Part shown: positions 25,397-35,998 of the stretch, one piece after another | Position numbering within the stretch: the first letter of the stretch is position 1 | Layout of the letters: each line of letters opens with the position of its first letter | From: Actinophytocola sp963727495 | GTDB lineage: Bacteria; Actinomycetota; Actinomycetes; Mycobacteriales; Pseudonocardiaceae | Direction: 5' to 3' | NCBI GenBank assembly: GCA_963727495.1 | Contig: CAVSGQ010000006.1 | Span: forward strand, 1,054,001-1,118,000 | DNA: 64,000 bases | Notes under the pieces: model-generated | Seen by the model: only the letters and a program-made list of their open reading frames with translations | Database searches by the model: none | Told to the model about the DNA's origin: nothing | Made by a program: the position numbers and the translations under genes

Positions 25397-25448
25397 GTGG
25401 ATAAGGACCTGGGGATTGTGGACAGGTGGACATCGCCTGTGGACAGCA
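25397..25448. other. Cluster of three DnaA-box-like sequences
   Basis: TGTGGATAA at 25397-25405 is the complement of a perfect TTATCCACA box. TGTGGACAG occurs at 25419-25427 and again at 25440-25448 (complement CTGTCCACA). All three point the same way, about 21-22 bp apart (two helical turns), in the 248-bp gap before clpB. No replication genes are nearby. It may titrate DnaA or let DnaA regulate clpB. Confidence 0.5.
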
Positions 25449-25504
25449 CTATTGGTACATGTGGGTGAGAACCGCGGCGGCGGCCATCACGCTATGAAAA
25501 CAGG

Positions 25505-25525
25505 GTTGAGTGGAACTCACTCAAC
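25505..25525. promoter_or_regulatory. HspR-binding HAIR element (clpB)
   Basis: GTTGAGT, 7 nt, ACTCAAC, a perfect inverted repeat matching the HAIR consensus, 52 bp before the clpB start. A further half-site GTTGAGT begins at 25534. It shows that clpB belongs to the HspR regulon with dnaK. Confidence 0.92.
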
Positions 25526-25577
25526 TTTGCTGACGTTGAGTTAGTGAGGCAACGTTGCGTACGTGAGGTGAGGGGAA

Positions 25578-28183
<2,606 letters not shown>

Positions 28184-28223
28184 CCGCACAGGGGTCCGCG
28201 CGAGCCGGCGCGCGGGCCCCTGG

Positions 28224-28344
28224 TTGTCCACAAGCGACCCGGTTGTCCACACCCCGCCCCGGACACCCCCTCTCCGTCACCCCCGACCGATAGGCTGGCG
28301 CTGAGGGGTGCCCCCGGAGAGGGTGGGGGCCGCCATCCAAAGGG
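28224..28344 (+). repeat. Box/TAG intergenic element, copy C, with 40-nt conserved block
   Basis: Two TTGTCCACA boxes (28224-28232 and 28243-28251). TAGGCT starts at 28291, 48 nt from the second box. From 28305 to 28344 runs a 40-nt block that is nearly identical to one at 55596-55635. Within it GCCCCC and GGGGGC form a 6-bp hairpin around a GGAGAGGG loop. A GTG at 28308 opens a frame reading VPPERVGAAIQR and continuing into the LanC-like gene. The element lies between clpB and that gene. Confidence 0.65.
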
Positions 28345-28403
28345 TCGCGCTTGCGCGTGTGGCTCTTGGGGTGGGTGTGGGGTGTGGTGCCATCATCGGG
28401 CGG

Positions 28404-29854
28404 GTGGGGCGGAGTCCGGAGAGCGTTCGCGTCGTTGCCGAGGCCGGCTGGCGGTGGGTGCTCGACCAGGTGCGCCACGACGACGCGGGGCCGTGGATCC
28501 CGGAGTCGGTTCCCCTCGACGGCGAGCCGGAGATGGTCCCGGCCTACCGGGACGGCATGCACAGCGGGATCGGCGGTCTGGGGCTCGCGCTCGCCGACAT
28601 CCGCCTCACCCGGCCATGGACCGGCGAGGAGCGGGGCCTCGCGGACGCGATCGCCGCGCGGCTGCGTGCGAACATCGTCACCACCACCGACTACGGCTTC
28701 TTCGACGGGCTGGTCAGCACGATCGGCGTGCTCATCGCGCTCGGCCCCGACGAGGCCGGTCGGGTCCGGCCGGTGCGTCCGGTGGGGCCGGCAGTGCCGA
28801 ACGGCACCGCGGCACCGACCCCACCGGTGACGGCCGGGTCGGGGCCGCGGTCGCCCGGTTGCACCTGCTCGCCACGCCGGACGGCTGGCCGCAGGCCTTC
28901 CTTACCCCGCCGCGTTTCCGGCCCGGCGCCCGCGTCAACGACGTCGTCCTCGGCACCGCCGGCGTCCTGCTCGGCGCGGTCTGGGCCCACCGCGCGGGCG
29001 TGCCCGGCTCGTCGTCGCTGGCCGACCGGGCCGCCGGCGTGCTGCTCGCCGAGGCCGAGCCGACGGCCGCCGGGCTGGACTGGCCGTTCGTGCCGTCGCG
29101 GTTCCGCACCGACGCCGACACCCGGATGCCCAACTTCTCCCACGGCGTCGCGGGCATCGCCACCGCGCTCGCGCTCGCCGGCGCCGAGCTCGGCCGGCCC
29201 GACCTGTCCGACGCCGCGCGCCGGGGCGCCGAGCACCTGGTCACCCTCGGCGACACGCGCGGCCGCGGCTTCACCGTCCCGCACTACATCCCGCACGGCG
29301 ACCGCGACGAGGACGAGGTCACCTACTCCTGGTGCCACGGCCCCACCGGCACCTCGCTGCTCTTCCCCGCCCTGGACCGGGCCGGCATCACGGACGTCGC
29401 CGGGGCGCCGCCGGACACCTGGCAGCGCCGGTGCCTGCACAGCACCCGCACCAGCGGCCTGCCCGCCCGCACCCACCCCGGCTTCTGGGACAACGACGGC
29501 CGCTGCTGCGGCACGGCCGGTGTCGGCGAGGTCTTCCTCGACTCCTGGCAGCGCGCCGGCCACCTCGACGACCTCGAGTTCGGCCTGCGCCTGGCCGACA
29601 CCCTGGTCGAGCGCGCGATGCTCGACGGGGACCGCGCCTGCTGGCGGTTCGTCGAGCACCGGTCGCCCGACCCCCTGCTCCCGCCGGGCGTCGGCTGGCT
29701 GCAGGGCGCGGCCGGCATCGCCGCCTTCCTCTTCCGGGCCGAACGGGTCCTGCGCGAGGGCCGCGACGCCCCGGTGCTCCCGCGCATGGATTCCTGGTGG
29801 GCCCACGGGCGGCCCGCTCAGCCCTCCGCCAGCAGCTCGTCCAGCTTCCGGTAG
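28404..29854 (+). pseudogene. LanC-like (lanthionine synthetase C) protein, one frameshift
   Basis: The first part, VGRSPESVRVVAEAGWRWVLDQVRHDDAGPWIP, and the rest, AAVARLHLLATPDGWPQAFLTPPRF onward, are in different frames; one base is gained or lost between about 28760 and 28840. Together they give ~480 residues with LanC-like repeats and probable zinc ligands in SWCHGPTGTS and RCCGTAGVGEVFL. Classical LanC cyclises lanthipeptides, but no precursor peptide, LanB or LanM gene is nearby, so it may be a stand-alone LanC-like protein. GTG 28404 is the likely start; GTG 28308 in the repeat element is in frame. The 3' end overlaps the converging SRPBCC gene by 37 bp. Confidence 0.75.
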
Positions 29855-30306
29855 CCCGCGATCACGCCCTCGTCCATGCCGCTGGACAGGATCATGTCCC
29901 GGCCCTCGAAGCTGTCGATCAGCGTCAGGTCGGTGAACCGCGTGCGGCCGTCCGGCAGCGCCTCGAACGTCAGCGTGTTGAGGACCGCCCCGTCGCCCAT
30001 GCCCTCCATCGACTGCGTCCGCACCATCCGGTCCGGCGCGCGCAGCTCGTGGAACGAGCCCCAGAACGTGGCCAGCTCCTCCTCCCCGCGCAGCATCGTG
30101 AACCGGTAGCTGCCGCCGGTCACCGCGTCCCACCTGTCCAGCCGCACCGACGTCGTCGCCGGGCCGAGCCAGCGGGCGAGCAGGTCGGGGTCCGCGAACG
30201 CGCGGAACACCCGCTCCGGCGGCGCGTCGAACTCGCGGACGATGCGGATCACCGGCACCGCCTCGTCCGCCTCGATGCGGGTCTCCGGGGTCGTCGTGCT
30301 GGTCAT
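29818..30306 (-). CDS. SRPBCC / AHSA1-family protein
   Basis: 162 residues from the ATG at 30306. The START-like fold is indicated by VIRIVREFDAPPERVFRAFADPDLLARWLGPATTS at the start, GSFHELRAPDRMVRTQSMEGMGD in the middle and the final helix GMDEGVIAGYRKLDELL. It probably binds a small hydrophobic ligand; the name Hsp90-activator-like reflects fold only. The start overlaps the stop of the ArsR gene (ATGA), so both are one operon, the common ArsR/SRPBCC pairing in actinobacteria. An earlier in-frame start at 30450 would lie inside the ArsR gene and is unlikely. Confidence 0.9.
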   Translation of the reverse strand: MTSTTTPETRIEADEAVPVIRIVREFDAPPERVFRAFADPDLLARWLGPATTSVRLDRWDAVTGGSYRFTMLRGEEELATFWGSFHELRAPDRMVRTQSMEGMGDGAVLNTLTFEALPDGRTRFTDLTLIDSFEGRDMILSSGMDEGVIAGYRKLDELLAEG

Positions 30307-30656
30307 GATGCTTCTCCTCGTTGCTCGTCGGGGTCCTCGGCAAGGTCGGCGAGCACGGCGTCGAGGCGGCGGAACCGCTCCTCGGCCGCGCGCCGGTAAC
30401 GCTCGATCCACTTGGTCATCAGGTCGAACACCTCCGCCTCGAGGTGGCACGGGCGCCGCTGCGCGTCCCGCGACCGGGTCACCAGCCCGGCGTCCTCCAG
30501 CACCTTCACGTGCTTGGAGACCGCCTGGACCGACACCTCGTAGGGCTCGGCCAGCCGGCCGACCGTCGCGTCCCCGGACGCGAGCCTCGCCACGATGTCC
30601 CGCCGGGTCGGGTCCGCCAGGGCCCCGAATATCCGGGAGAGCCGGTCCTCGGCCAC
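30303..30656 (-). CDS. ArsR-family transcriptional regulator
   Basis: 117 residues starting at GTG 30656 behind a strong AGAAGGAGG site. The winged helix is RIFGALADPTRRDIVARLASGDATVGRLAEPYEVSVQAVSKHVKVLEDAGLVTR, typical of ArsR. There are no cysteine metal ligands in the recognition helix, so it is probably not a metal sensor. Downstream it is coupled to the SRPBCC gene, whose product may bind the inducer. Two palindromes in front of it are likely operators. A longer frame beginning at 30695 would start within the first palindrome and is not preferred. Confidence 0.92.
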   Translation of the reverse strand: MAEDRLSRIFGALADPTRRDIVARLASGDATVGRLAEPYEVSVQAVSKHVKVLEDAGLVTRSRDAQRRPCHLEAEVFDLMTKWIERYRRAAEERFRRLDAVLADLAEDPDEQRGEAS

Positions 30657-30672
30657 CTGTCGCCTCCTTCTA

Positions 30673-30731
30673 CAACCAACTGGTTGACAAAACATAGCGA
30701 CGGCGCGGGTTCTTTGTCAACCAATCGGTTG
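30673..30731. promoter_or_regulatory. Paired operators for the ArsR regulator
   Basis: CAACCA-AC-TGGTTG at 30673-30686 and CAACC-AATC-GGTTG at 30718-30731. The two palindromes share CAACCAAnnGGTTG and are 45 bp apart centre to centre, within a conspicuously AT-rich patch. The gap also serves the divergent gene at 30785, whose start is 54 bp from the second site, so that gene may be regulated as well. Confidence 0.7.
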
Positions 30732-30784
30732 TCAAGGGCGCGCCGGATCTTGGGCGGCCGGCCCCGCCTACTACGCTCTGCCGC

Positions 30785-31483
30785 GTGGGAATACCGGCAT
30801 GGGTCTGGTTCGCCGTCGCCGCCGTCCTCGCGATCGCCGGCGCCCTGGTACTGCTGCGCGACCGGGCCCGGCTGACCTCCCGCAACCGGGAGCGCCGCCG
30901 CTGGGCCGCGCTGCGCGGCTGGCAGTTCGCCGACAGCGACCACGTCCTGCCCGACCAGTGGACCGGCGGCGCGATCGCCTTCCACGGCGGCGGCATCGCG
31001 CGCGACGTGGTGGCGGGCTCGACGTTCACCGCCGACGGCCGCCGCCGCGTCTACGTCTTCGACCTGGAGACCGCCGGCCGGGTCACCGCGGTCGTCGCCG
31101 CCGTGCAGTGCCGGCGCACGCTGCCCGCCATCGTCGAGCTCTGGCTGCCCAGCGCGCCCTTCCAGCGCGAGCACATGCCCGAGCTGCTCGGCCCGGTCGG
31201 CCAGCGCTACGCCTTCGTCTCCGAGCTCACCGCCGCGCGCGGGCTGATCACCCCGGACCTCGTCGACGCCACCGAGGAGATCGGCGCGGACATCGCGGTC
31301 GCCTGGATCGAGGGCGGCTGGGTGCTCGCCGGTGCCGCGCCGAACGCGAGCCCGGCCCGCCTGGAGCGCCTGCTGCGCGGGATCGGCGAGGTCGCCGACG
31401 TGATCGACCCGTTCGACGCCGAGATCGACCCGGTGGGCGAGCACGAGCACCCGACCGGGCGGCACGGCGAGCGCCGGGAGTAG
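30785..31483 (+). CDS. Membrane-anchored protein of unknown function
   Basis: 232 residues, GTG start. One N-terminal membrane helix (WVWFAVAAVLAIAGALVLL) is followed by a basic stretch RDRARLTSRNRERRR, so the rest is cytoplasmic. The soluble part begins RRWAALRGWQFADSD and has alternating beta segments but no catalytic motif I recognise. The same plan, a helix then basic residues then a GW-containing start, recurs in the gene at 32335, suggesting they are distant relatives. It is divergent from the ArsR operon across its two operators. Confidence 0.75.
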   Translation: MGIPAWVWFAVAAVLAIAGALVLLRDRARLTSRNRERRRWAALRGWQFADSDHVLPDQWTGGAIAFHGGGIARDVVAGSTFTADGRRRVYVFDLETAGRVTAVVAAVQCRRTLPAIVELWLPSAPFQREHMPELLGPVGQRYAFVSELTAARGLITPDLVDATEEIGADIAVAWIEGGWVLAGAAPNASPARLERLLRGIGEVADVIDPFDAEIDPVGEHEHPTGRHGERRE

Positions 31484-31532
31484 CACGGCGGTTCGTGGAC
31501 TCATCCGATGGGTGAGCCATTAACGTGTCCAC

Positions 31533-32312
31533 ATGCCAACTGCGCTCGTCACCGGGGCGACGGCCGGGATCGGGGCCGCGTTCGCCCGAAAGCTCGCCGC
31601 CGAGGGGTACGACCTGGTGATCGTGGCTCGCACCAGAGAGCGGCTCAAGGAGGTCGCGGCCGATCTGGCCGAGGCACACGGCGTCGACGTCCAGCCGATG
31701 ACCGCCGACCTGTCCACCACCCGCGCCCGCAAGCGCGTCGAGGAGCGGCTCGCCGACCAGGACAAGCCGATCGACCTGCTGGTCAACAACGCCGGCTTCG
31801 GCACCCGCGGCGCGTTCGCCGAGTCCGACCCCGAGCACCTGCAGGCGCAGCTCGACGTGAACGTGACCGCCGTGCTGCGGCTGACCCGCGCGGTGCTGCC
31901 CGGCATGCTCGCCCGCGGCCACGGTGGCGTGATCAACGTGTCCAGCATCGCCGGCCACTTCCCCGGCACCGGCCCGACCTACTCCGCGAGCAAGGCGTGG
32001 GTGTCGACGTTCTCCGAGGGCATGGCCGCGAACCTGGCCGGCACCGGCGTGCGGATCATCGCCCTGGAGCCCGGCTTCACCCGCACCGAGTTCCACGACC
32101 GGGCCGGCGACGACATGTCCACCCTGCCCGACCAGCTCTGGCTCGACGCCGACCAGGTCGTCGCCGACTGCCTGCGCGACCTGCGCCGCGGCCGGCAGCG
32201 CTCGGTGCCCGGCCTGGCGTACAAGGCGCTGCTGGCCGTGCCGCGCCTGCTGCCGCGCTCGGTGCTGCGCCGCTTCGAGACCCGGGCCTCCGCGGGGCGC
32301 GACCGCACCTGA
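31533..32312 (+). CDS. Short-chain dehydrogenase/reductase
   Basis: 259 residues. Classical SDR motifs are in order: TGATAGIG cofactor loop near residue 7, LVNNAGFGTRG, INVSSIAGHFPG with the catalytic Ser, and YSASKAWVSTFSEG with the catalytic Tyr and Lys. The C-terminal basic tail LLAVPRLLPRSVLRRFETRASAGR resembles the membrane-leaning end seen in DltE/YqjQ-like SDRs. The substrate is unknown. The next gene starts 22 bp after the stop with its own ribosome site and may be cotranscribed. Confidence 0.93.
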   Translation: MPTALVTGATAGIGAAFARKLAAEGYDLVIVARTRERLKEVAADLAEAHGVDVQPMTADLSTTRARKRVEERLADQDKPIDLLVNNAGFGTRGAFAESDPEHLQAQLDVNVTAVLRLTRAVLPGMLARGHGGVINVSSIAGHFPGTGPTYSASKAWVSTFSEGMAANLAGTGVRIIALEPGFTRTEFHDRAGDDMSTLPDQLWLDADQVVADCLRDLRRGRQRSVPGLAYKALLAVPRLLPRSVLRRFETRASAGRDRT

Positions 32313-32334
32313 GCCGTCACGAGGGGGACGACAC

Positions 32335-33027
32335 ATGGGGAACACCGGCACGGTGCTGCTCGTCATCGGCGTGCTCGCCGTCATCGCCCTGGTGCTGTAC
32401 CTGCAGCACAAGGCGCGGCAGAAGAAGATCGCCGAGTTCACCGCGTTCGCCGCGCAGTGCGGCTGGCACTACGCCGTGCGGGACCGGTCGCTCGTCGACC
32501 GGTTCGTGGGCGAGCCGTTCGGCCAGGGGCACAGCCGCAACGCCGAGCACGTGCTGCGCGGCGAGCACCGCGGCCGGCCGATCATGGCGTTCGAGTACAG
32601 CTACAAGGAGACCCACGGCAGCGGCAACGACCGGCGCACCGAGACCTACACGCACACGGTCGTCGCGCTGTCCGTCCCGCGTGCCGTGCCGACCCTGCAG
32701 GTCGGCCGGGAGGGCTTCGGCCGCAAGCTACTCGGCTTCGTCGGCGTGCGGGACCTGCAGCTGGAGAGCGAGCAGTTCAACGAGACCTTCCACATCAAGA
32801 CCGAGGGCGGCACGGTGGCCCAGAAGTTCGCCTACGACGTGCTGCACCCGCGGATGATGGAGTGGATGCTCGCCGACCAGCGCGCGCTGTCCACGCCGTT
32901 CCGTTTCGAGCGCGGCGACCTGATGACCTGGGACCGCAGCAAGATCGAGCTGCACAAGGTCGGCTGGATGCTCGAATATCTCTGCGACGTGGTGGACAAG
33001 GTGCCAAGCTTCGTCTGGAAATCGTGA
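32335..33027 (+). CDS. Membrane-anchored protein of unknown function
   Basis: 230 residues. The N-terminal helix TVLLVIGVLAVIALVLYLQH is followed by KARQKK, putting the rest in the cytoplasm. The soluble part starts FTAFAAQCGWHYAVRDRSLVDRF and continues with HVLRGEHRGRPIMAFEYSYKETHG; such a layout resembles DUF3137-type proteins, though I am not certain. Similar plan to the gene at 30785. It is close upstream of the DUF2510/LURP-one protein, with 24 bp between them. Confidence 0.75.
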   Translation: MGNTGTVLLVIGVLAVIALVLYLQHKARQKKIAEFTAFAAQCGWHYAVRDRSLVDRFVGEPFGQGHSRNAEHVLRGEHRGRPIMAFEYSYKETHGSGNDRRTETYTHTVVALSVPRAVPTLQVGREGFGRKLLGFVGVRDLQLESEQFNETFHIKTEGGTVAQKFAYDVLHPRMMEWMLADQRALSTPFRFERGDLMTWDRSKIELHKVGWMLEYLCDVVDKVPSFVWKS

Positions 33028-33051
33028 TTTCGGGGGGAGAGGACCTACGCC

Positions 33052-33882
33052 ATGACGCAGCCACCCGGGTGGTACCCGGAACAGCCCGGCTCGACGATCC
33101 TGCGCTGGTGGGACGGAAACCAGTGGACCCAGCACACCCAGCAGCAGGGCGCGCCGCAACCGCAGCAGCAGCCGCGCGGTGACGCGAGCGCCTGGGAGGT
33201 GCCGATCGGCCGCGGCCCGGACCCGGACAGGATCCGCACGCAGACCCGCGCCGCCGGGGTCGGGCAGGTCGGCCAGGGCGGCGGCACGCTGTTCACCGAG
33301 CCGGTGCTCGTGGTGAACCAGAAGGTCAAGCTCATCGAGATGGCCAACGAGTACGCCGTGTTCGACCAGCACGGCCGCCAGATCGGGTCGGTGGCCCAGG
33401 TCGGCCAGTCCGCGGTGAAGAAGGCCATCCGGTTCTTCACCAGCTACGACCAGTTCCTCACCCACCGGCTCGAGGTGCGCGACGCCGACCACCAGCCGGT
33501 GCTGATGCTGACCCGGCCGGCGAAGGTGTTCAAGTCCCGGGTGATCGTGGCGCGGCCGGACGGCAGCGAGATCGGCCAGATCGTGCAGGACAACGTGTTC
33601 GGCAAGATCCGGTTCAGCTTCCTGGTGGGCGAGCAGCAGATCGGCGGCATCCAGGCGGAGAACTGGCGCGCGTGGAACTTCGCGGTGCTCGACCACGCCG
33701 GCACCGAGATCGCCCGGATCACCAAGACGTGGGAGGGCTTCGCCAAGACGATGTTCACCACGGCCGACAACTACGTGGTGCAGATCCACCGGCCGCTCGC
33801 CGACCCGCTGGCGAGCCTCGTCGTCGGGTCCGCGCTGACCGTGGACACCGCGCTGAAGCAGGACGACCGCGGCCTCGGGTGA
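33052..33882 (+). CDS. DUF2510 + LURP-one/scramblase-like protein
   Basis: 276 residues. The N-terminus PPGWYPEQPGSTILRWWDGNQWTQHT is the DUF2510 module, often attached to membrane or secretion-related proteins in actinobacteria. From ~80 onward lies a Tubby-like/LURP-one barrel: TEPVLVVNQKVKLIEMANEYAVFDQHGRQIG, FLTHRLEVRDADHQPVLMLTRP and GKIRFSFLVG. Relatives are called phospholipid-scramblase-like, but enzymatic activity is unproven. No signal peptide or membrane helix is visible. Confidence 0.88.
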   Translation: MTQPPGWYPEQPGSTILRWWDGNQWTQHTQQQGAPQPQQQPRGDASAWEVPIGRGPDPDRIRTQTRAAGVGQVGQGGGTLFTEPVLVVNQKVKLIEMANEYAVFDQHGRQIGSVAQVGQSAVKKAIRFFTSYDQFLTHRLEVRDADHQPVLMLTRPAKVFKSRVIVARPDGSEIGQIVQDNVFGKIRFSFLVGEQQIGGIQAENWRAWNFAVLDHAGTEIARITKTWEGFAKTMFTTADNYVVQIHRPLADPLASLVVGSALTVDTALKQDDRGLG

Positions 33883-33942
33883 GGTGTGACGTCGGGCGCG
33901 CCGCCCCCGGATCGTCGGTCCCCCGTGAGAGGCTTCCGACCT

Positions 33943-34506
33943 GTGCGAACCGCTCCTGGTGTTGACCTGACGGCGAAGGGCGAGCTGGCCCGGCTGGTGT
34001 CCGAGCTGGCCGTGATGCACGGCAGGGTCGTGCTGTCCTCCGGCAAGGAGGCCGACTACTACGTCGACCTCCGGCGCGCCACGCTGCACCACGCGGCGGC
34101 GCCCCTGATCGGCCGGCTGCTGCGGCAGCTCACCGCCGACTGGGACTACGTCGCGGCCGGCGGGCTGACGCTGGGCGCGGACCCGGTGGCGTGCGCGATG
34201 ATGCACGCCGCCGCCGCGGCCGGCGAGGTGCTGGACGTGTTCGTGGTGCGCAAGGCGGCCAAGGAGCACGGCATGCAGCGGCGCATCGAGGGCATCGAGG
34301 TGGCCGGCCAGCCGGTGCTCGCCGTGGAGGACACCTCGACCACCGGCGGCAGCGTGCTCACCGCGGTCGACGCGCTGACCGAGGCCGGGGCCACGGTCGT
34401 CGGCGTGGCCACGGTGGTCGACCGCGACACCGGCGCGCGCGAGGCGATCGAGGCGCGCGGCCTGCCCTACCGCTACCTGCTGAACCTGTCCGACCTCGGG
34501 CTGTGA
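33943..34506 (+). CDS. pyrE: Orotate phosphoribosyltransferase
   Basis: 187 residues from GTG 33943. It makes orotidine monophosphate from orotate and PRPP in pyrimidine synthesis. Diagnostic are HGRVVLSSGKEADYYVDLRRATLHH, GGLTLGADPVACAMMHAA, RKAAKEHGMQRRIEG (flexible catalytic loop) and the PRPP-binding motif VLAVEDTSTTGGSVLTAV. I prefer GTG 33943 because the homologue's conserved part starts shortly after; GTG 33886 or 33925 would add an unsupported proline/arginine-rich leader. LemA follows after 50 bp. Confidence 0.95.
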   Translation: MRTAPGVDLTAKGELARLVSELAVMHGRVVLSSGKEADYYVDLRRATLHHAAAPLIGRLLRQLTADWDYVAAGGLTLGADPVACAMMHAAAAAGEVLDVFVVRKAAKEHGMQRRIEGIEVAGQPVLAVEDTSTTGGSVLTAVDALTEAGATVVGVATVVDRDTGAREAIEARGLPYRYLLNLSDLGL

Positions 34507-34556
34507 GATCGGCTTTCCGCCCCGCGCGGCCCTTCGCGACGCGATAGCCTGCCGGG

Positions 34557-35258
34557 GTGAACGCAGCAGTGATCATCATTCTGGTCGTGGTGGCGCTCGT
34601 CGTGATCGCCGTGGTGGCGTTCATCGGGAGCTACAACAAGTTCGCCAGGCAGCGCAACACCATCGAGGAGTCCTGGCGCCAGATCGATGTCGAGCTGCAG
34701 CGCCGGCACGATCTGATCGGGAACCTCGTCGAGGTCACCAAGGCGGCCGCGAAGTTCGAGCAGCAGACGCTGACCCAGGTCGTCCAGGCGCGCAGCCAGG
34801 CGATCGCGGCGCAGGGCGCCGGCCCGGCCGCCCAGGGCAACGCGGAGCGGTCGCTGAACGGCGCGCTGGCCAACTTCTTCGCGGTGGCCGAGCAGTACCC
34901 GAACCTGAAGGCGAACCAGGACTTCCTCTACCTGCAGCAGCAGATGGTGGAATGCGAGGACCGCATCGCCGCCGGGCGCCGCTTCTACAACGGCAACGTG
35001 CGCGCGTTCAACACCCGGTTCGACACGTTCCCGTCGAGCATGATCGCGAACATGGGCAGGTTCCAGAAGAAGGAGTACTACGAGGTCGACGACCCGCAGG
35101 TGCGGGCCGCGCCGTCGCTCAAGGGCGCCTTCGACAGCCTGTCCGACACGGTCACCCCGACGCCGCCGATCGGCCAGCCGATGGTCGGCCGGCAGCCGCC
35201 CCCGCCGCCGATCCAGCCCCCGCAGGGCCCGCCCCCGGGGCAGCCGCCGCAGAACTGA
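34557..35258 (+). CDS. LemA-family protein
   Basis: 233 residues, GTG start 11 bp after a TAGCCT -10-like hexamer, so possibly leaderless. One N-terminal membrane helix (AAVIIILVVVALVVIAVVAFIGSYN) is followed by the helical LemA core: QRNTIEESWRQIDVELQRRHDLIGNLVEVTKAAAKFEQQTLTQV and FNTRFDTFPSSMIANMG. The C-terminal 40 residues are proline-rich. LemA proteins face the outside of the cell; the function is not established. No TPM-domain protein, its frequent partner, is adjacent. Confidence 0.92.
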   Translation: MNAAVIIILVVVALVVIAVVAFIGSYNKFARQRNTIEESWRQIDVELQRRHDLIGNLVEVTKAAAKFEQQTLTQVVQARSQAIAAQGAGPAAQGNAERSLNGALANFFAVAEQYPNLKANQDFLYLQQQMVECEDRIAAGRRFYNGNVRAFNTRFDTFPSSMIANMGRFQKKEYYEVDDPQVRAAPSLKGAFDSLSDTVTPTPPIGQPMVGRQPPPPPIQPPQGPPPGQPPQN

Positions 35259-35262
35259 CCAG

Positions 35263-35895
35263 TCAGCCGCCCGCCGGGGACGGCAGCGCGGCGAACCAGT
35301 CGTCCGGACCGCCCGCGGGCGGCCGGATGTCGTGGCGCAGCACGTCGACGCCCGCGGCCCGGGCGGCGATCAGGTCGGCGTCGGTGGTTCCGACGAACAG
35401 GCACGACCCCACCGGGACGGCACGTTCGCGCACCGCCCGCACCACGAGATCCGGTGCCGGCGGCAGCTTTGCGTCGTGCGGTCCGGTGCGGGCGACCAGG
35501 TTGCGCACGTGCCCGGCCAGGTCGTGCAGCACCAGGAACGTGCGCACCGGCGCGACGTCCATCCCGCTGACGACGGTGGTCTGCGTGCCGGCCGCGGCCA
35601 GCACCGCGAGCGCCTCCCGCACACCGGGCGTGACCCGCGCGTCCGCCACCCGCTCGTACTCGATCCGGCACAGCTGCGCGTACACCGCACGCCCGGTGGC
35701 CGGTCCGATCGCCGCCGCGTGCGCGATCACGGCGAACGGATCCCCGGTGTCCACGACCGCGGGCGGCATCGGCGCCTCGGCCACCATCGTCCGCAGCCGG
35801 GCGGCCGGCGACTGGATGGGCGGCAGCACGGCGACCGGCCCGTCGAACGCCAGCAGCACGTGGTCGCGCCCGGTCAGCAGTTCCTCGACGCGCAT
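35263..35895 (-). CDS. HAD-superfamily protein, catalytic Asp apparently lost
   Basis: 210 residues from ATG 35895 (an alternative start lies four codons upstream). The HAD layout is visible: HVLLAFDGPVAVL as motif I, TTVVSGMD as motif II, AKLPPAPD with the motif III Lys, and SCLFVGTTDAD as motif IV. In active members motif I is usually DFDGxx; here the first Asp, the nucleophile, is Ala (codon GCG), and motif IV has VGTT where VGDT or VGDS is usual. The protein may bind a phosphorylated ligand without hydrolysing it. It is transcribed opposite to LemA, whose stop is 4 bp away. Confidence 0.8.
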   Translation of the reverse strand: MRVEELLTGRDHVLLAFDGPVAVLPPIQSPAARLRTMVAEAPMPPAVVDTGDPFAVIAHAAAIGPATGRAVYAQLCRIEYERVADARVTPGVREALAVLAAAGTQTTVVSGMDVAPVRTFLVLHDLAGHVRNLVARTGPHDAKLPPAPDLVVRAVRERAVPVGSCLFVGTTDADLIAARAAGVDVLRHDIRPPAGGPDDWFAALPSPAGG

Positions 35896-35998
35896 GGTGA
35901 CCCCCATCGGCCGGCCGGTCCAGGATATGCCGTGCGGGGCCGTCCCGCGGTTTCGTGAACCACTCCCTGACTAGGCGTTTCCCGGTACATTCGGTGCC

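Noticed and set aside
25397..25448. Possible origin of replication
   Set aside because: Only three boxes, no dnaA, dnaN, recF, gyrB or AT-rich unwinding region nearby.
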